From Burkholderiales bacterium (GTDB lineage: Bacteria > Pseudomonadota > Gammaproteobacteria > Burkholderiales > Burkholderiaceae_C), in the NCBI GenBank assembly GCA_947381415.1, contig CANCVB010000008.1, forward strand, positions 34,450-98,449: DNA of 64,000 nucleotides, given 5' to 3'. Positions within the stretch are counted from its first letter, which is position 1. Each line of letters starts with the position of its first letter. Of the stretch, positions 26,314 to 36,576 are shown one piece after another. A program made the translations under genes and the position numbers. The notes below the pieces were generated by a model that was given only the letters and a program-made list of their open reading frames with translations, did no database searches and had not been told where the DNA came from.

Positions 26314-27513
26314 TTAGGGTTGCTTGGTTGTCCATGATGCGATCTTGTCCAGTGCCAGTATCACCACCCCCAACAGACAACACCCTGCGCTGGCGTAAAA
26401 CGCAGTCTCAGCGCCCCATTGGCTCCATAACCAGCCTGCCGTGGTGCTAGAGAGCAACATCGCCAACCCCAGTGCCAGGTTGTAAAAACCGTAAGCGGTG
26501 CCACGCAGGTCTTCGGGCGCTTCATTGGCCACCATGGACGCGAGCAAGCCTTGGGTCATGCCCATGTGCAATCCCCATAAACCGACCCCAGCCAGCACAT
26601 ACGTCCAGTGAGGCCCCGCAGCAAAACACATATTTGCGCCCAGCAGCAACAGCAATCCTCCCGCCAGCATGGCGGTATGGCTGAAGCGGTCTGACAGCAC
26701 ACCCAGCGGATAGGCACTGGCGGCATACACCACGTTCATCACGACCATCACCAATGGCACAAAAGCAATAGGAATATCGCTGTCGAATGCACGCAGCACC
26801 AAAAATGCTTCACTGAATCTGGCCAAACCCAATACCGCGCCCATCATCACCACAAAACCGTAGCGCGGACTCAGTTGTTTGAGGTGGGCCCATTGCAAGG
26901 GATGAACCTGGGCAGCGTCTGACGTTTTGAGGGGTTCGTTCACTGCCAACAACAACAAGACGGCCAACACGGCAGGGATGCACGCCACCCAAAACACCCA
27001 CTGAAAATGGTTGGACCACAAGAGCATCAATGACACCGCCAATAACGGTCCTATGAATGCACCCACCGTGTCGATGGATTGGCGCAATCCAAAAGCTGCA
27101 CCACGTATGGATGCAGGTGTGATGTCGACAATCAAAGCGTCACGGGGCGCGTCACGTATGCCTTTGCCAATGCGGTCTAAAAACCTGCCTCCCATGATGA
27201 CTGACACCGAGGTGGCCAAGGGAAACACGGGCTTGGTCAGTGCACTCAGCGCATAACCTGCCACGACCAAGGCTTTGCGGCGCCCAAGGTAATCGGTGAG
27301 GGTGCCCGAGAACACTTTGAGCACCAAGGCAGTGGACTCCGCGACGCCTTCAATCACGCCGATGGTCAAGACACTGATACCCATGGTGGTGAGCAAATAC
27401 ATGGGTAACAAGCTGTGAACCATCTCGGACGAGATGTCGGTCAACATACTGACAAAACCAAGTATCCAAACGTTGGTAGGGATACGCTCGGCCAAGGCAG
27501 GCGTTTGGTTCAC
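26314..27513 (-). CDS. Major facilitator superfamily transporter
   Basis: 399 residues from a GTG that overlaps the stop of the upstream gene (GTGA); a TTG at 27543 is the alternative. About 12 membrane helices; MFS loop motifs are visible (GTLTDYLGRRKAL between helices 2 and 3, GRFLDRIGKGIRDAPRDAL in the next loop). The latter segment is characteristic of a proteobacterial MFS group of unknown substrate. Convergent with the PAS gene, three bases between stops. Confidence 0.85.
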   Translation of the reverse strand: MNQTPALAERIPTNVWILGFVSMLTDISSEMVHSLLPMYLLTTMGISVLTIGVIEGVAESTALVLKVFSGTLTDYLGRRKALVVAGYALSALTKPVFPLATSVSVIMGGRFLDRIGKGIRDAPRDALIVDITPASIRGAAFGLRQSIDTVGAFIGPLLAVSLMLLWSNHFQWVFWVACIPAVLAVLLLLAVNEPLKTSDAAQVHPLQWAHLKQLSPRYGFVVMMGAVLGLARFSEAFLVLRAFDSDIPIAFVPLVMVVMNVVYAASAYPLGVLSDRFSHTAMLAGGLLLLLGANMCFAAGPHWTYVLAGVGLWGLHMGMTQGLLASMVANEAPEDLRGTAYGFYNLALGLAMLLSSTTAGWLWSQWGAETAFYASAGCCLLGVVILALDKIASWTTKQP

Positions 27514-27896
27514 GGGGAGCTTGTGTTGGAGGGGGCGGTACAAATCGCATTGTTCCCATGAACAGGAACAGCTTGCCCAAACACAAAGTCAGTTTTTAAT
27601 ATATTGAAAACCATGCAAGAGGTTTTACCTTTAGGGGTGTTGAAAACCATGTTGCATTGTGCGCGTCCTTCGGGACCTTTGCCCCATACGGGTTTGACGT
27701 AGCTGACTTTGCCAATGGGTACGTTGAATTCTTTGGCAACTCCCGCCAAATCATTGCGGCTGTAACCGCGGATGCGTTTGCAGTTGTCTTGCGACACGAA
27801 CAAAACGTGGGGTTGAACTGTGGCGCCCCACGACACGGACCAGCTACCCAGTATGCTCAAGATAGCAAGGAATGTGTAAAGGAAAGACAAAGGCAT
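27510..27896 (-). CDS. Exported protein of unknown function
   Basis: 128 residues with a signal peptide (FLYTFLAILSILGSWSVSWG, cut after WGA). The mature part has four cysteines (DNCKRIRGY, AQCNMVFN, TSCMVFNIL, AICTAP) that could form two disulfides, and a repeated MVFN motif. I recognise no family. It overlaps the MFS gene start by four bases and so is probably cotranscribed, and is divergent from the deaminase fusion gene with 17 bases between starts. Confidence 0.6.
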   Translation of the reverse strand: MPLSFLYTFLAILSILGSWSVSWGATVQPHVLFVSQDNCKRIRGYSRNDLAGVAKEFNVPIGKVSYVKPVWGKGPEGRAQCNMVFNTPKGKTSCMVFNILKTDFVFGQAVPVHGNNAICTAPSNTSSP

Positions 27897-27913
27897 GGGT
27901 TACATTGTGACGC

Positions 27914-29299
27914 ATGAATGACGAACACTTCATGCAAATGGCGTTGGCGCAAGCCAAACAGGCACAAGACAGCGGTGAGGTTCCTGTGGGTGCGGTCGTG
28001 GTGCAGCAGGGCAGGGTGGTGGCTCAAGCCCATAACGCCCCCATTCGATTGAACGACCCCTGCGCACATGCCGAGGTATTGGCGCTACGTTCAGCAGCAG
28101 AGCAGTTGGGCAATTACCGATTGGATGACTGCACCTTGTACGTCACCTTAGAGCCTTGCCCCATGTGTGTGGGTGCTTTGTTGCATGCGCGTGTCCAGCG
28201 TGTGGTGTGGGGTGCCGCTGAACCCAAAACTGGGGCTGCAGGTTCGGTGGTTGACTTGTTGAACAATCCCCAGTTAAACCACCATACCCAGCAGCAAGGC
28301 GGTGTGTTGGCGCAACAAGCCAGTCTTTTGATGCAGCAATTTTTCAAAACCCAGCGAGCTCAACAAAAAATGAATTCTCCATTGCCTCTGCGTGACGATG
28401 CATTGCGTACACCCGATGCCTGTTTTGACAATGTGCCTGGCTACCCGTGGCAACCGCACTACCTTAACGATTTACCCAGCTTGAACGGTTTGCGCATGCA
28501 CTACCTGGATGAAGGGCCGCAGGATGCGCAAGTGACTTGGTTGTGTTTGCATGGTAATCCCGCTTGGAGTTACCTCTACCGAAAAATGATTCCGGTGTTC
28601 TTGCACGCTGGGCACCGTGTCGTGGCCCCCGATATGCCGGGCTTTGGCAAAAGTGACAAACCCAAAAAAGACAACGCCCACAGTTTTCATTGGCATCGCC
28701 AAGTGTTGCTGGAGCTGGTCGAGGCGTTGGACCTGCAACATATTCATTTGGTGGTGCAGGACTGGGGTGGCATCTTGGGTTTGACCTTACCCATGGCGGC
28801 ACGTGAGCGATACCAAGGTTTATTGCTCATGAACACCACCTTGGCAACCGCACAGCAACCTTTAAGCGCAGGTTTTTTGGCGTGGCGCCAGATGTGTGCT
28901 GACAAGCCACTGTTTGATGTGGGCCGCTTGTTTGCCAGAGGCAATCCGCACATGTCAGAAGCCGAATGCGCCGCCTACAACGCCCCTTTTCCAGATGCAG
29001 GGCACCGAGCCGCCTTGCGCGCTTTTCCACCCATGGTGCCAGAGTTTGCCCATAGCGAGGGTGCTGAAATCTCTCGGCAAGCACAAAGCTTTTGGCGTGA
29101 CGATTGGCAAGGCAAAAGTTTCATGGCGATTGGTGCCCAAGACCCTGTGTTGGGGGAACCCGTGATGCAAGCTTTGAGACAATCGATACGCCACTGTCCC
29201 GAACCCATGGTCTTGCCCGATGCAGGACATTTTGTGCAAGAGCATGGAGAAGAGATTGCGAAAGAAGCCTTGCAGGCTTTGGCCCCCAACAAGCTCTAG
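27914..29299 (+). CDS. tadA: Fusion: tRNA adenosine(34) deaminase TadA + haloalkane dehalogenase-like hydrolase
   Basis: 461 residues in one open frame. Residues 1-152 are a full TadA: zinc ligands His52 and the PCPMC cysteines 82 and 85, catalytic Glu54; it converts A34 to inosine in tRNA-Arg. Residues about 170-461 are an alpha/beta hydrolase of the haloalkane dehalogenase type: HGNPAW at 213, nucleophile Asp283 in VQDWGG, acid Asp410 in GAQDPVLG and His439 in DAGHF, with Asn215 and Trp284 as halide ligands. Asp410 after strand 7 suggests HLD-I. An internal ATG (residue 153, base 28370) could start a free hydrolase, though its ribosome site is weak. Confidence 0.85.
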   Translation: MNDEHFMQMALAQAKQAQDSGEVPVGAVVVQQGRVVAQAHNAPIRLNDPCAHAEVLALRSAAEQLGNYRLDDCTLYVTLEPCPMCVGALLHARVQRVVWGAAEPKTGAAGSVVDLLNNPQLNHHTQQQGGVLAQQASLLMQQFFKTQRAQQKMNSPLPLRDDALRTPDACFDNVPGYPWQPHYLNDLPSLNGLRMHYLDEGPQDAQVTWLCLHGNPAWSYLYRKMIPVFLHAGHRVVAPDMPGFGKSDKPKKDNAHSFHWHRQVLLELVEALDLQHIHLVVQDWGGILGLTLPMAARERYQGLLLMNTTLATAQQPLSAGFLAWRQMCADKPLFDVGRLFARGNPHMSEAECAAYNAPFPDAGHRAALRAFPPMVPEFAHSEGAEISRQAQSFWRDDWQGKSFMAIGAQDPVLGEPVMQALRQSIRHCPEPMVLPDAGHFVQEHGEEIAKEALQALAPNKL

Positions 29300-29327
29300 A
29301 CTATGCTTTTTTGCCTTTGGACAAAGC

Positions 29328-30272
29328 ATGCACATTTACCTGATTTCGCCCTCTGGCGCGGTGCGCGATAAAGCCGCTTTGCGTTTGGGCATCAAGCGTT
29401 TGAAACATCTGGGCCACACGGTGGCGTTAGACCCCGATGCTTTAAGCAGCGAGCAGCGCTTTGCGGGCGATGACGACGCCCGCGTTTTGGCAGTGGCGCG
29501 GGCGGCGGCCAGCGGTGCTGACGTGGTGATGCTTACGCGCGGCGGCTATGGCCTTACGCGGATTCTCAAACGCCTACCCTACAAAGCCATTGCCAGCTCT
29601 GTCAAGAACGGCACCCAGTGGGTTGGCCACAGCGACTTCACCGCTTTGCAAATGGGTTTACTGGCCAAAACCGGCGCATGCACCTGGGCGGGACCCCATG
29701 CCTGCGTCGATTTTGGTCGAGCCGAAGCAGATGACATCACGCTGGCTTGTTTTGAGGACATGGCAGAGGGCAGGGCAGAGGGCGCAGGTTGGAAGCTGCC
29801 TGCCAGCGACATTCCCCACTTACCCAAGAAAGCCCTGTTGGCTGAACACGCCGTGCTGTGGGGCGGTAATTTAAGTGTTTTATGCAGCTTGGTAGGAACA
29901 CCTTATTTGCCGAATGTGCAAGCTGGCGTGTTGTTCTTGGAAGACGTGGCCGAACACCCCTACCGCGTAGAACGCATGCTGACTCAGTTGTTGCATGCAG
30001 GTGTTTTGTCGCAGCAAAAGGCCATCGTGTTGGGCGCATTTACCGATTACAAGCTCTCTGCACACGACAAAGGCTTCAAGCTGCAAACCGTGGTGGACTG
30101 GTTGCGAACGCAGGTCAAAACACCGGTATTGACCGGGTTGCCTTTTGGCCATGTGCCCACCAAGCTGTGTCTGCCTGTGGGCAAGCAGGTGACTTTGTTG
30201 CGCGAAGGACGCGAGGCGTTTTTGCTGTGGGCCCACCCCGAACATGGGCACACACACGACCATGGACACTGA
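29328..30272 (+). CDS. ldcA: LD-carboxypeptidase (muramoyltetrapeptide carboxypeptidase)
   Basis: 314 residues from the ATG at 29328; upstream frame extension overlaps the previous gene and is not needed. Family S66: [13 protein letters not shown], nucleophile Ser102 in GHSDFTAL, a [16 protein letters not shown]lu and a His in [13 protein letters not shown]. It trims the terminal D-Ala from tetrapeptides during cytoplasmic murein recycling. The protein ends in a histidine-rich tail [12 protein letters not shown], unusual for the family, which may bind metal. Overlaps lhgO. Confidence 0.9.
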   Translation: MHIYLISPSGAVRDKAALRLGIKRLKHLGHTVALDPDALSSEQRFAGDDDARVLAVARAAASGADVVMLTRGGYGLTRILKRLPYKAIASSVKNGTQWVGHSDFTALQMGLLAKTGACTWAGPHACVDFGRAEADDITLACFEDMAEGRAEGAGWKLPASDIPHLPKKALLAEHAVLWGGNLSVLCSLVGTPYLPNVQAGVLFLEDVAEHPYRVERMLTQLLHAGVLSQQKAIVLGAFTDYKLSAHDKGFKLQTVVDWLRTQVKTPVLTGLPFGHVPTKLCLPVGKQVTLLREGREAFLLWAHPEHGHTHDHGH

Positions 30273-31359
30273 TGCCATCGTCATAGGCGCTGGCGTGGTG
30301 GGATTGGCTGTGGCAAGAGCCTTGGCCTTGCATTCGCCCGGTCAAAGTGTGTGGGTTTTAGAAGCCGCTGATGCGATTGGTACGGGCACCAGTTCGCGTA
30401 ACAGCGAGGTTTTGCACGCAGGCATTTATTACCCTGCCGACTCTTTGAAAGCCAAGCTGTGTGTGCAAGGTCATGCTTTGTTGGTCTCGTATTTGCAATC
30501 CCGTGGCTTGCCGTTTTGGTTGTGCGGCAAACTCATTGTGGCTAGCGCGCCCGAGCAATTGCCAGTCTTGAAAACTTTGCAGGCCAAGGCCTTGGCCAAC
30601 GGGGTTGAACTGCAATGGCTTGAAGAGCAAGAGGCTTTGGCCATGGAGCCAGCCTTGTCCTGCGTAGCGGCCTTGCACTCGCCCCGTACAGGCTTGGTCG
30701 ACAGCCATGCGCTGATGTTGAGTATGCAAGCCGATATAGAAAACGCAGGCGGCATGGTGGTGTTGCATACCCATGTGCAAAGCGCCAGACCGACACCCGA
30801 GGGCTGGGAAGTGGTGACCGAGGACGGCACTTGCTTGCAAACCTCTGTGTTGGTCAACAGCGCGGGCTTGCATGCACCTTCTTTGGCCCAGCGCTTTGAA
30901 GGTTTAGCTCCCCTGCATGTGCCCCAAGCGCATTACGCCAAAGGCAATTATTTTTCACTCAGCTGCAAATCGCCGTTTTCGCATTTGATTTATCCCTTGC
31001 CTAGTGAAGCCGGTTTGGGTGTGCACTTGACTTTGGACATGGGTCAACAAGCCAAATTTGGTCCCGATGTGGAGTGGGTAAATTCACCCGACGATTACAC
31101 CGTTCGACCCGAGCGTGTGGCCCCTTTTGCCGAGGAGATTCGCCGCTATTGGCCAGGCTTGCCCGACAACGCTTTGCAACCAGCCTATGCAGGTATTCGC
31201 CCCAAAATTGTCGGCCCTGGTGAAGCTGCTGCCGACTTTGTGGTGCAAGGCCCTGCGGTGCATGGCATGCCAGGTTTGGTGAACCTGTTTGGCATCGAGT
31301 CGCCGGGACTGACAAGTTGTTTGGCGCTGGGTGAAGAAGTGGTGCGGGCTTTGTCTTAG
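30262..31359 (+). CDS. lhgO: L-2-hydroxyglutarate oxidase-like FAD enzyme
   Basis: 365 residues from the ATG at 30262 (an ATG at 30244 is also in frame). DAO-type flavoprotein: [16 protein letters not shown] dinucleotide motif near the start, [16 protein letters not shown], which is typical of LhgO, and the C-terminal [10 protein letters not shown] and [20 protein letters not shown]. It would oxidise L-2-hydroxyglutarate to 2-oxoglutarate. It overlaps ldcA by 11 bases; the aldehyde dehydrogenase follows after 46 bases. Confidence 0.87.
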   Translation: MDTDAIVIGAGVVGLAVARALALHSPGQSVWVLEAADAIGTGTSSRNSEVLHAGIYYPADSLKAKLCVQGHALLVSYLQSRGLPFWLCGKLIVASAPEQLPVLKTLQAKALANGVELQWLEEQEALAMEPALSCVAALHSPRTGLVDSHALMLSMQADIENAGGMVVLHTHVQSARPTPEGWEVVTEDGTCLQTSVLVNSAGLHAPSLAQRFEGLAPLHVPQAHYAKGNYFSLSCKSPFSHLIYPLPSEAGLGVHLTLDMGQQAKFGPDVEWVNSPDDYTVRPERVAPFAEEIRRYWPGLPDNALQPAYAGIRPKIVGPGEAAADFVVQGPAVHGMPGLVNLFGIESPGLTSCLALGEEVVRALS

Positions 31360-31405
31360 AGCCTGCCTACAATCGCCTTTTATTGATTGACCATTCGGAG
31401 TCTGC

Positions 31406-32836
31406 ATGACCATTTACGACAGCCATTACATCAACGGTGCTTGGCACAAAGCCCACAACCCCGCGGTCTTTGAGGTGCACGACTCCAGCACGGAAGAGGT
31501 CATGGCCACGGTGCCCCAAGGAACAGCCGAAGAAGCTACCCAAGCGGTATTGGCTGCCCGCGCGGCTTTTCCCGCTTGGTCGGCGCTGAGCGTGGAAGCG
31601 CGGTGCGTTTACATCGACAAAATCGTTGCCGGTTTGAAAGCGCGCACCGATGAGATGGCTACCGCCATTGCGCGTGAAGTAGGCATGCCCATCAAGATGG
31701 CCAAGATGATTCAAGTCGGAGGCCCTGTCTTCAACTGGGGCAATGCCGCCAAAGCTGCGCGGGCCTTCCACTGGGAAGAGCAGGTGGGAAATTCTCTGGT
31801 GGTGCGCGAACCCATTGGCGTGGTGGGATGTATCACCCCTTGGAACTTCCCACTCAACCAAATCACTTTGAAAGTAGCCCCCGCCTTGGCTGCGGGCTGT
31901 ACCGTGGTCTTGAAACCCAGTGAAATTGCGCCGGTAAACGCCATGATCTTGGCCGACATCATTCACGCGGCTGGACTGCCCGCGGGGGTGTTCAACCTGG
32001 TCAATGGTTTGGGACCCGTCGTCGGCGAGGTCTTGGCCAGCCATCCAGAGGTAGACATGGTGAGCTTTACCGGTTCTACCCGGGCGGGTAAGCGTGTTGC
32101 TGAGTTGGCAGCAGCAACCGTCAAGCGGGTCACCTTGGAGTTGGGCGGCAAATCGGCCAGCGTCATCTTGCCCGATGCCGATATGGCGGCAGCTGTCAAA
32201 GGCACGGTTGGCGCTTGTTTGCTCAACAGCGGACAAACCTGTTCGGCGCATACCCGCATGTTGGTGCCCGTTCAGCGTTACGACGAAGTCAAAGCCTTGG
32301 TGCAAGCCACCATCGCCAAATTTACCCTGGGCCCTAGCTTGGATGAAAACGCTCGCCTTGGCCCCTTGGTCAGTGCGGCTCAGCGTGAACGAGTCTTGGG
32401 TTTTATCCGTCAAGGCTTGGAGGAGGGCGCTGAACTTGTTGCAGGCGGACCTGACAAACCCGCTTTTGACCAAGGCTATTTTGTCCAACCGACCGTGTTG
32501 CGGGTGCAAGCCAACGACACCTTGGCGCGTGAAGAAATTTTCGGTCCTGTCTTGGTGATTTTGACCTATGAAAACGAAGAAGAAGCTATTCACCTTGCCA
32601 ACGACACCATTTACGGCTTAGGTGGCGGTGTATGGAGCGCCGACCTCGACCACGCAGTCGCCGTGGCCCGACAGATTCGCACAGGGCAGGTAGACATCAA
32701 TGGCGCTCCTTTTAATGGCAACGCGCCATTCGGCGGTTACAAACAATCGGGCAATGGCCGTGAAAACGGTCGCTACGGTTTAGAAGAGTTCTTGGAATAC
32801 AAGGCCATGCAATTTCCAGTGACGGCCAAATCATGA
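31406..32836 (+). CDS. NAD(P)-dependent aldehyde dehydrogenase
   Basis: 476 residues, class ALDH superfamily. Catalytic residues visible: Asn147 (TPWNFP), Glu245 (LELGGKS) and Cys279 (GQTCSA). Cofactor loop [11 protein letters not shown] is intact. It belongs near the betaine/gamma-aminobutyraldehyde type group, but the substrate cannot be fixed. The 3' end overlaps the next gene by four bases (ATGA), so this enzyme and the acylase-like protein are coupled. Confidence 0.9.
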   Translation: MTIYDSHYINGAWHKAHNPAVFEVHDSSTEEVMATVPQGTAEEATQAVLAARAAFPAWSALSVEARCVYIDKIVAGLKARTDEMATAIAREVGMPIKMAKMIQVGGPVFNWGNAAKAARAFHWEEQVGNSLVVREPIGVVGCITPWNFPLNQITLKVAPALAAGCTVVLKPSEIAPVNAMILADIIHAAGLPAGVFNLVNGLGPVVGEVLASHPEVDMVSFTGSTRAGKRVAELAAATVKRVTLELGGKSASVILPDADMAAAVKGTVGACLLNSGQTCSAHTRMLVPVQRYDEVKALVQATIAKFTLGPSLDENARLGPLVSAAQRERVLGFIRQGLEEGAELVAGGPDKPAFDQGYFVQPTVLRVQANDTLAREEIFGPVLVILTYENEEEAIHLANDTIYGLGGGVWSADLDHAVAVARQIRTGQVDINGAPFNGNAPFGGYKQSGNGRENGRYGLEEFLEYKAMQFPVTAKS

Positions 32837-35265
32837 AAAAAGCTTTGTATTGGGGTGCGGGTGGGCTGTTGGCCTTGTCCTTGGTGGTGATGGGGGCGGT
32901 GGGTGTCTACCTGATGCGTGCACAACCCCAGCATGAGGGCAGTTTGCGTTTGGCCGGTTTGAAGTCAACGGTCAAAGTCTCTCGTGACGGCGCGGGGGTG
33001 GTGCATATCGAAGGCGACTCCATCACCGACACGGCTTTTGCATTGGGTTTTACCCATGCCCAAGAACGCGGTTGGCAACTCGAGTTCAACCGTCGCATCA
33101 TGCATGGCGAATTGGCTGAAATATTGGGTAATGCCGCCTTGCCAGTAGACAAATTGATACGCACGCTGGGCATTTACCAAGTGGCGCAAAAGCAATACGC
33201 CGGCTACCCTGAAGACGCCAAAGCCACATTGCAGGCCTATAGCAAAGGCGTTCAAGCTTTTTATGCCTCCGGTAGTCAAACCTTGTCACCCGAATTTTTG
33301 CTCTTAGGTACCAAGCCTGGGGGTCGCAGTGGCGTGGCTTGGGAACCTGCTGACAGCGTGGGTTGGGGTTTGATGATGGCGCTGGATTTGGGTGGCAACT
33401 GGGGCCAAGAAATTTCACGCTTAAGCGTTGCCAAGGTACTGGATACCCCACACCTGTGGCAGCTTTACCCGGGCTATCCGGGTGAACCACCCGCCACCCA
33501 AGTGGATTTGGCCGCGTTCTATAAAGGCTTGGGTGTCTACACTGACAAGGCTTCGACCGCTCAAACCACCCCTGGCAACCACTATGCGAGTTTGGCCGTG
33601 CCTTTTCTGGGCGAGCCAGGCTTGGTGGAGGGTAAGGGCAGCAATAACTGGGTCATCGCCGGAGAGCGCACTGCCTCTGGCAAACCATTGTTAGCCAATG
33701 ACCCCCATTTGGGTTTGGGCACACCCGCGATTTGGTTTTATGCCCACCTGAAGTCGCCCGACCAAAACGTCATTGGCGCTACTTTGCCTGGCATGCCCTT
33801 GGTGGTACTGGGTCATAACAACCATGTGGCCTGGGGCTTTACCAATACGGGCCCTGATGTGCAAGACCTGTATTTGGAAAAAATCAATCCCGCCAACCCT
33901 TCGCAATACCAAACCCCAGAAGGATGGCAAGCGTTTGAAACACGCCAAGAAACGATCCGTATCAAAGGCAAACCTGATTGGGTGCATACCGTGCGCAGCA
34001 CCCGACACGGTCCGGTATTGAGTGACGCCCAAGCCGCGCATGCAGACATCATCGATACCAGTAAATTTGTTTTGGCCTTGCGTTGGGCTGCGCTGGAAGA
34101 AGACAACCACACCTTGGTCGCAGGCTTGCGTGGCAGCCAAGCCCAAAGCGTCAATGACTTTATTTTGGCGTTTCAGGATTACCACTCGCCGATGCAAAAC
34201 ATGGTGTTGGCCGACGACCAAGGACATATCGCTTACAAAGCGCTGGGTAAAGTGCCGCTGCGCAAGGCTGGCAACGATTTGATGGGCATGGCACCTGCAC
34301 CTGGTTGGGATGCCAAGTACGACTGGTCCGGCTGGTTGCCCCTGGATCAAACCCCTGAAGACCACGGTGCCAAAGGCTGGATTGCGACCGCCAATCAGCG
34401 CATCACGCCCGCAGGCTACCCCCATTTTCTGGGCCAAGACTGGGTTGCGCCGCATCGGATGGATCGCATCACACAATTGATTGAGGCCAAGCCCAAGCAT
34501 GACATAGAGAGCATGAAATCCATGCAAAACGATGTCTTGTCCCTGTCAACCCAGCGCTTGTTGCCTTATCTGTTGGCCGTCAAATCAGACCACCCTTTGG
34601 CTCCAGCAGCCATCAAAGCACTGCAAGGGTTTAATGGAGAAATGAAGGCGGAGGCTGCAGCGCCCTTGATTTTTGCGTATTGGTCAGATGAGTTGACCCG
34701 TGCCTTGGTTGAGCCCAAATTGGGCAATGCCTTGTTCCAATCCCAGTACGGCAAGCGCCATTTCCGCAGCTTTTTGGAAGAGGCCTTGGCCAAACAAGAT
34801 GCATGGTGGTGTGCGCCCAAGTCATGCGTCGATCAATCCAATGATGCTTTTAACCGCGCCTTAGAGCGTTTGTCCAAGGACCAAGGCAAGGATGTTGCGC
34901 ATTGGCAATGGGGCAAGGTTCATGTGGCCATCAGCAGCCATCGACCTTTGGGCAAATCGCCTGTGTTGGCGAAATGGCTGGATGTGGTTGAGCCCAGTGC
35001 TGGCGACCCGTTTACCGTCAATGTCGGCACCTATTGGTTGAATGAACCGAGCGAGCCATTTGCCAGTCGCCATGCGCCGTCCATGCGTGCCATTTACGAC
35101 TTGAGTGATTTGCAAAATTCTTTGTTCATTTACCAAACCGGCCAAAGCGGCGTGATCGGATCTGAGCATTACAAGGACATGGCACACGAATGGGCAACCG
35201 GTCATTACAGACCGCTGCAAATGACGCCGCAAGCCCAAGCCAGCCTGTTGATACTGAAGCCCTGA
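32833..35265 (+). CDS. Penicillin-acylase-family Ntn hydrolase, exported
   Basis: 810 residues: N-terminal membrane anchor or signal ([17 protein letters not shown]), alpha-chain region ([18 protein letters not shown]), then the self-cleavage point Gly269/Ser270 in [10 protein letters not shown], where Ser becomes the N-terminal nucleophile, followed by PLLANDPHL and the [13 protein letters not shown] beta-chain motifs. Members hydrolyse amide bonds of penicillins, acyl-homoserine lactones or other N-acyl compounds in the periplasm; the substrate here is unknown. Coupled to the ALDH gene. Confidence 0.9.
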   Translation: MKKALYWGAGGLLALSLVVMGAVGVYLMRAQPQHEGSLRLAGLKSTVKVSRDGAGVVHIEGDSITDTAFALGFTHAQERGWQLEFNRRIMHGELAEILGNAALPVDKLIRTLGIYQVAQKQYAGYPEDAKATLQAYSKGVQAFYASGSQTLSPEFLLLGTKPGGRSGVAWEPADSVGWGLMMALDLGGNWGQEISRLSVAKVLDTPHLWQLYPGYPGEPPATQVDLAAFYKGLGVYTDKASTAQTTPGNHYASLAVPFLGEPGLVEGKGSNNWVIAGERTASGKPLLANDPHLGLGTPAIWFYAHLKSPDQNVIGATLPGMPLVVLGHNNHVAWGFTNTGPDVQDLYLEKINPANPSQYQTPEGWQAFETRQETIRIKGKPDWVHTVRSTRHGPVLSDAQAAHADIIDTSKFVLALRWAALEEDNHTLVAGLRGSQAQSVNDFILAFQDYHSPMQNMVLADDQGHIAYKALGKVPLRKAGNDLMGMAPAPGWDAKYDWSGWLPLDQTPEDHGAKGWIATANQRITPAGYPHFLGQDWVAPHRMDRITQLIEAKPKHDIESMKSMQNDVLSLSTQRLLPYLLAVKSDHPLAPAAIKALQGFNGEMKAEAAAPLIFAYWSDELTRALVEPKLGNALFQSQYGKRHFRSFLEEALAKQDAWWCAPKSCVDQSNDAFNRALERLSKDQGKDVAHWQWGKVHVAISSHRPLGKSPVLAKWLDVVEPSAGDPFTVNVGTYWLNEPSEPFASRHAPSMRAIYDLSDLQNSLFIYQTGQSGVIGSEHYKDMAHEWATGHYRPLQMTPQAQASLLILKP

Positions 35266-35331
35266 CCACTTCATTAATTTAATACGATGTATATTATGTT
35301 AACCAATAAACATACCCACAGAACCAGCCCC

Positions 35332-35907
35332 ATGAAACACGCCCTCACACTGTCTGCCTTGTGTTTGCTGGGTTTGTCTGGCGTTAAAGCCCAAGATGCC
35401 GACATGCTCAGCCAAAGCCGCAGCATCAGCCAAAGCATGCTCAAGGAATTGGGTCAGAAATTGCAAACAGCCATGGCAGATGGCGGCGCCGTCAACGCGA
35501 TTGGCGTGTGTAACACGCAAGCGCCCGACATTGCTGGACGGGTGTCAAGCCAACACCAAGTCAAGCTCAGTCGCGTGGGAACCCGTGCCAGAAATCCGGT
35601 CATGGGCGTGCCCAACGATTGGCAAGCCAAAGCTTTGGCGCAGTTTGAAGCGGCCTTGGCGCGTGGCGACAAGCCGGCAGACATGGAGTTCTCAGAAACC
35701 GTCACCCAAGCCGATGGCGGCAAAGAATTCCATTTTGCCAAGCCCATTGTGTTGCAGCCCATGTGTGTCGCTTGCCATGGCGGGACTGAGCAAATCAGCC
35801 CAGAAGTCAAAGCCAAACTCAGTGAGTTGTATCCGCTTGACAAGGCTGTCAATTACCAACCAGGACAGCTTCGTGGTGCGGTGGTTTTGAGCCGAAAAGC
35901 ACCTTGA
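35332..35907 (+). CDS. Exported mono-haem protein, DUF3365/Tll0287-like
   Basis: 191 residues from the ATG at 35332; the upstream extension lacks a ribosome site. Signal peptide (ALCLLGLSGVKA, cut before QDAD). The domain resembles the DUF3365 sensor/haem domain and carries one CxxCH haem site (CVACH, residues 145-149) late in the protein. Probably a periplasmic c-type haem protein sensing redox or small ligands. Nothing nearby names a partner. Convergent with the ankyrin gene. Confidence 0.8.
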   Translation: MKHALTLSALCLLGLSGVKAQDADMLSQSRSISQSMLKELGQKLQTAMADGGAVNAIGVCNTQAPDIAGRVSSQHQVKLSRVGTRARNPVMGVPNDWQAKALAQFEAALARGDKPADMEFSETVTQADGGKEFHFAKPIVLQPMCVACHGGTEQISPEVKAKLSELYPLDKAVNYQPGQLRGAVVLSRKAP

Positions 35908-35910
35908 AAA

Positions 35911-36576
35911 TCAAGGTTTGCTTGGGTATTTTTCATTCCAAACTGCTTCAAACGCCTCTATATATTGCGCTGATTCATCTTTTTTGGCTTGCTTGGCAAA
36001 CGCCAAGGCCGTGAGGCCCAGCTGGTTTTGAAGTCTGGGGTCAGCACCCTCTTCCAACAGCAATTTGGTGGCCAAGGGTGTACCGTAGTGTGCTGCCATC
36101 ATCAGCGGCGTGGTGCCATTCGGGGACTCGGCATCCAGATAGGCATGGTTTTCAATCAGCAATCGCATGATGTCAATGTTTCCCTTGGTGGCCGCGTAAT
36201 GCAGCGGCGTCCATCCTTTTTGGTTCACATCGGCGCCGCGCTCAATCAGCTTTTGTACCCAATCAAGTTGGTTGGTGATGGCTGCCAGCATCAACGGTGT
36301 TTCCATTTGGGGGTTATGGATGCTGAGGTTGGTGGTTTTCCAGTCCATCAAGACACCAACCACTTTGCGTGAAGACTTTTGCATGGCCAACATCAGTGCA
36401 GGTTGACCTTGGGGGCTGGGGCTGTCTGGGTCAAAACCCCGTTGTAAAAGAGCGGTCACCACCTCGGCTTGGTCAAGTTCTATGGCCTTGAAAAAATCAT
36501 CATAAGAGCCTGCTTTTGCCGGTAAAAAAACAATAAAAACATATAGATATATGAGATATTTGAAGTAATTTTTCAA
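35911..36576 (-). CDS. Ankyrin-repeat protein, exported
   Basis: 221 residues: signal peptide (YLIYLYVFIVFLPAKAGS), then about five ankyrin repeats with recognisable turns (LLQRGFDPDSPSPQGQPALML, GADVNQKGWTPLHYAA, GTTPLMMAAHYG, GADPRLQNQLGLTALAFA). It mediates protein contacts, probably in the periplasm. Last gene of the mltG-tmk-holB-tatD operon; its ATG overlaps the tatD stop by four bases, an order known in related betaproteobacteria. Confidence 0.87.
   Translation of the reverse strand: MKNYFKYLIYLYVFIVFLPAKAGSYDDFFKAIELDQAEVVTALLQRGFDPDSPSPQGQPALMLAMQKSSRKVVGVLMDWKTTNLSIHNPQMETPLMLAAITNQLDWVQKLIERGADVNQKGWTPLHYAATKGNIDIMRLLIENHAYLDAESPNGTTPLMMAAHYGTPLATKLLLEEGADPRLQNQLGLTALAFAKQAKKDESAQYIEAFEAVWNEKYPSKP

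Noticed and set aside
31367..32593. 408-codon open frame antisense to the aldehyde dehydrogenase
   Set aside because: The opposite strand has full catalytic motifs and the antisense product has none; long antisense frames are expected where third positions are G/C-rich.
33691..34527. 278-codon minus-strand frame inside the penicillin-acylase-like gene
   Set aside because: Antisense to the conserved Ntn hydrolase core; no domain of its own.
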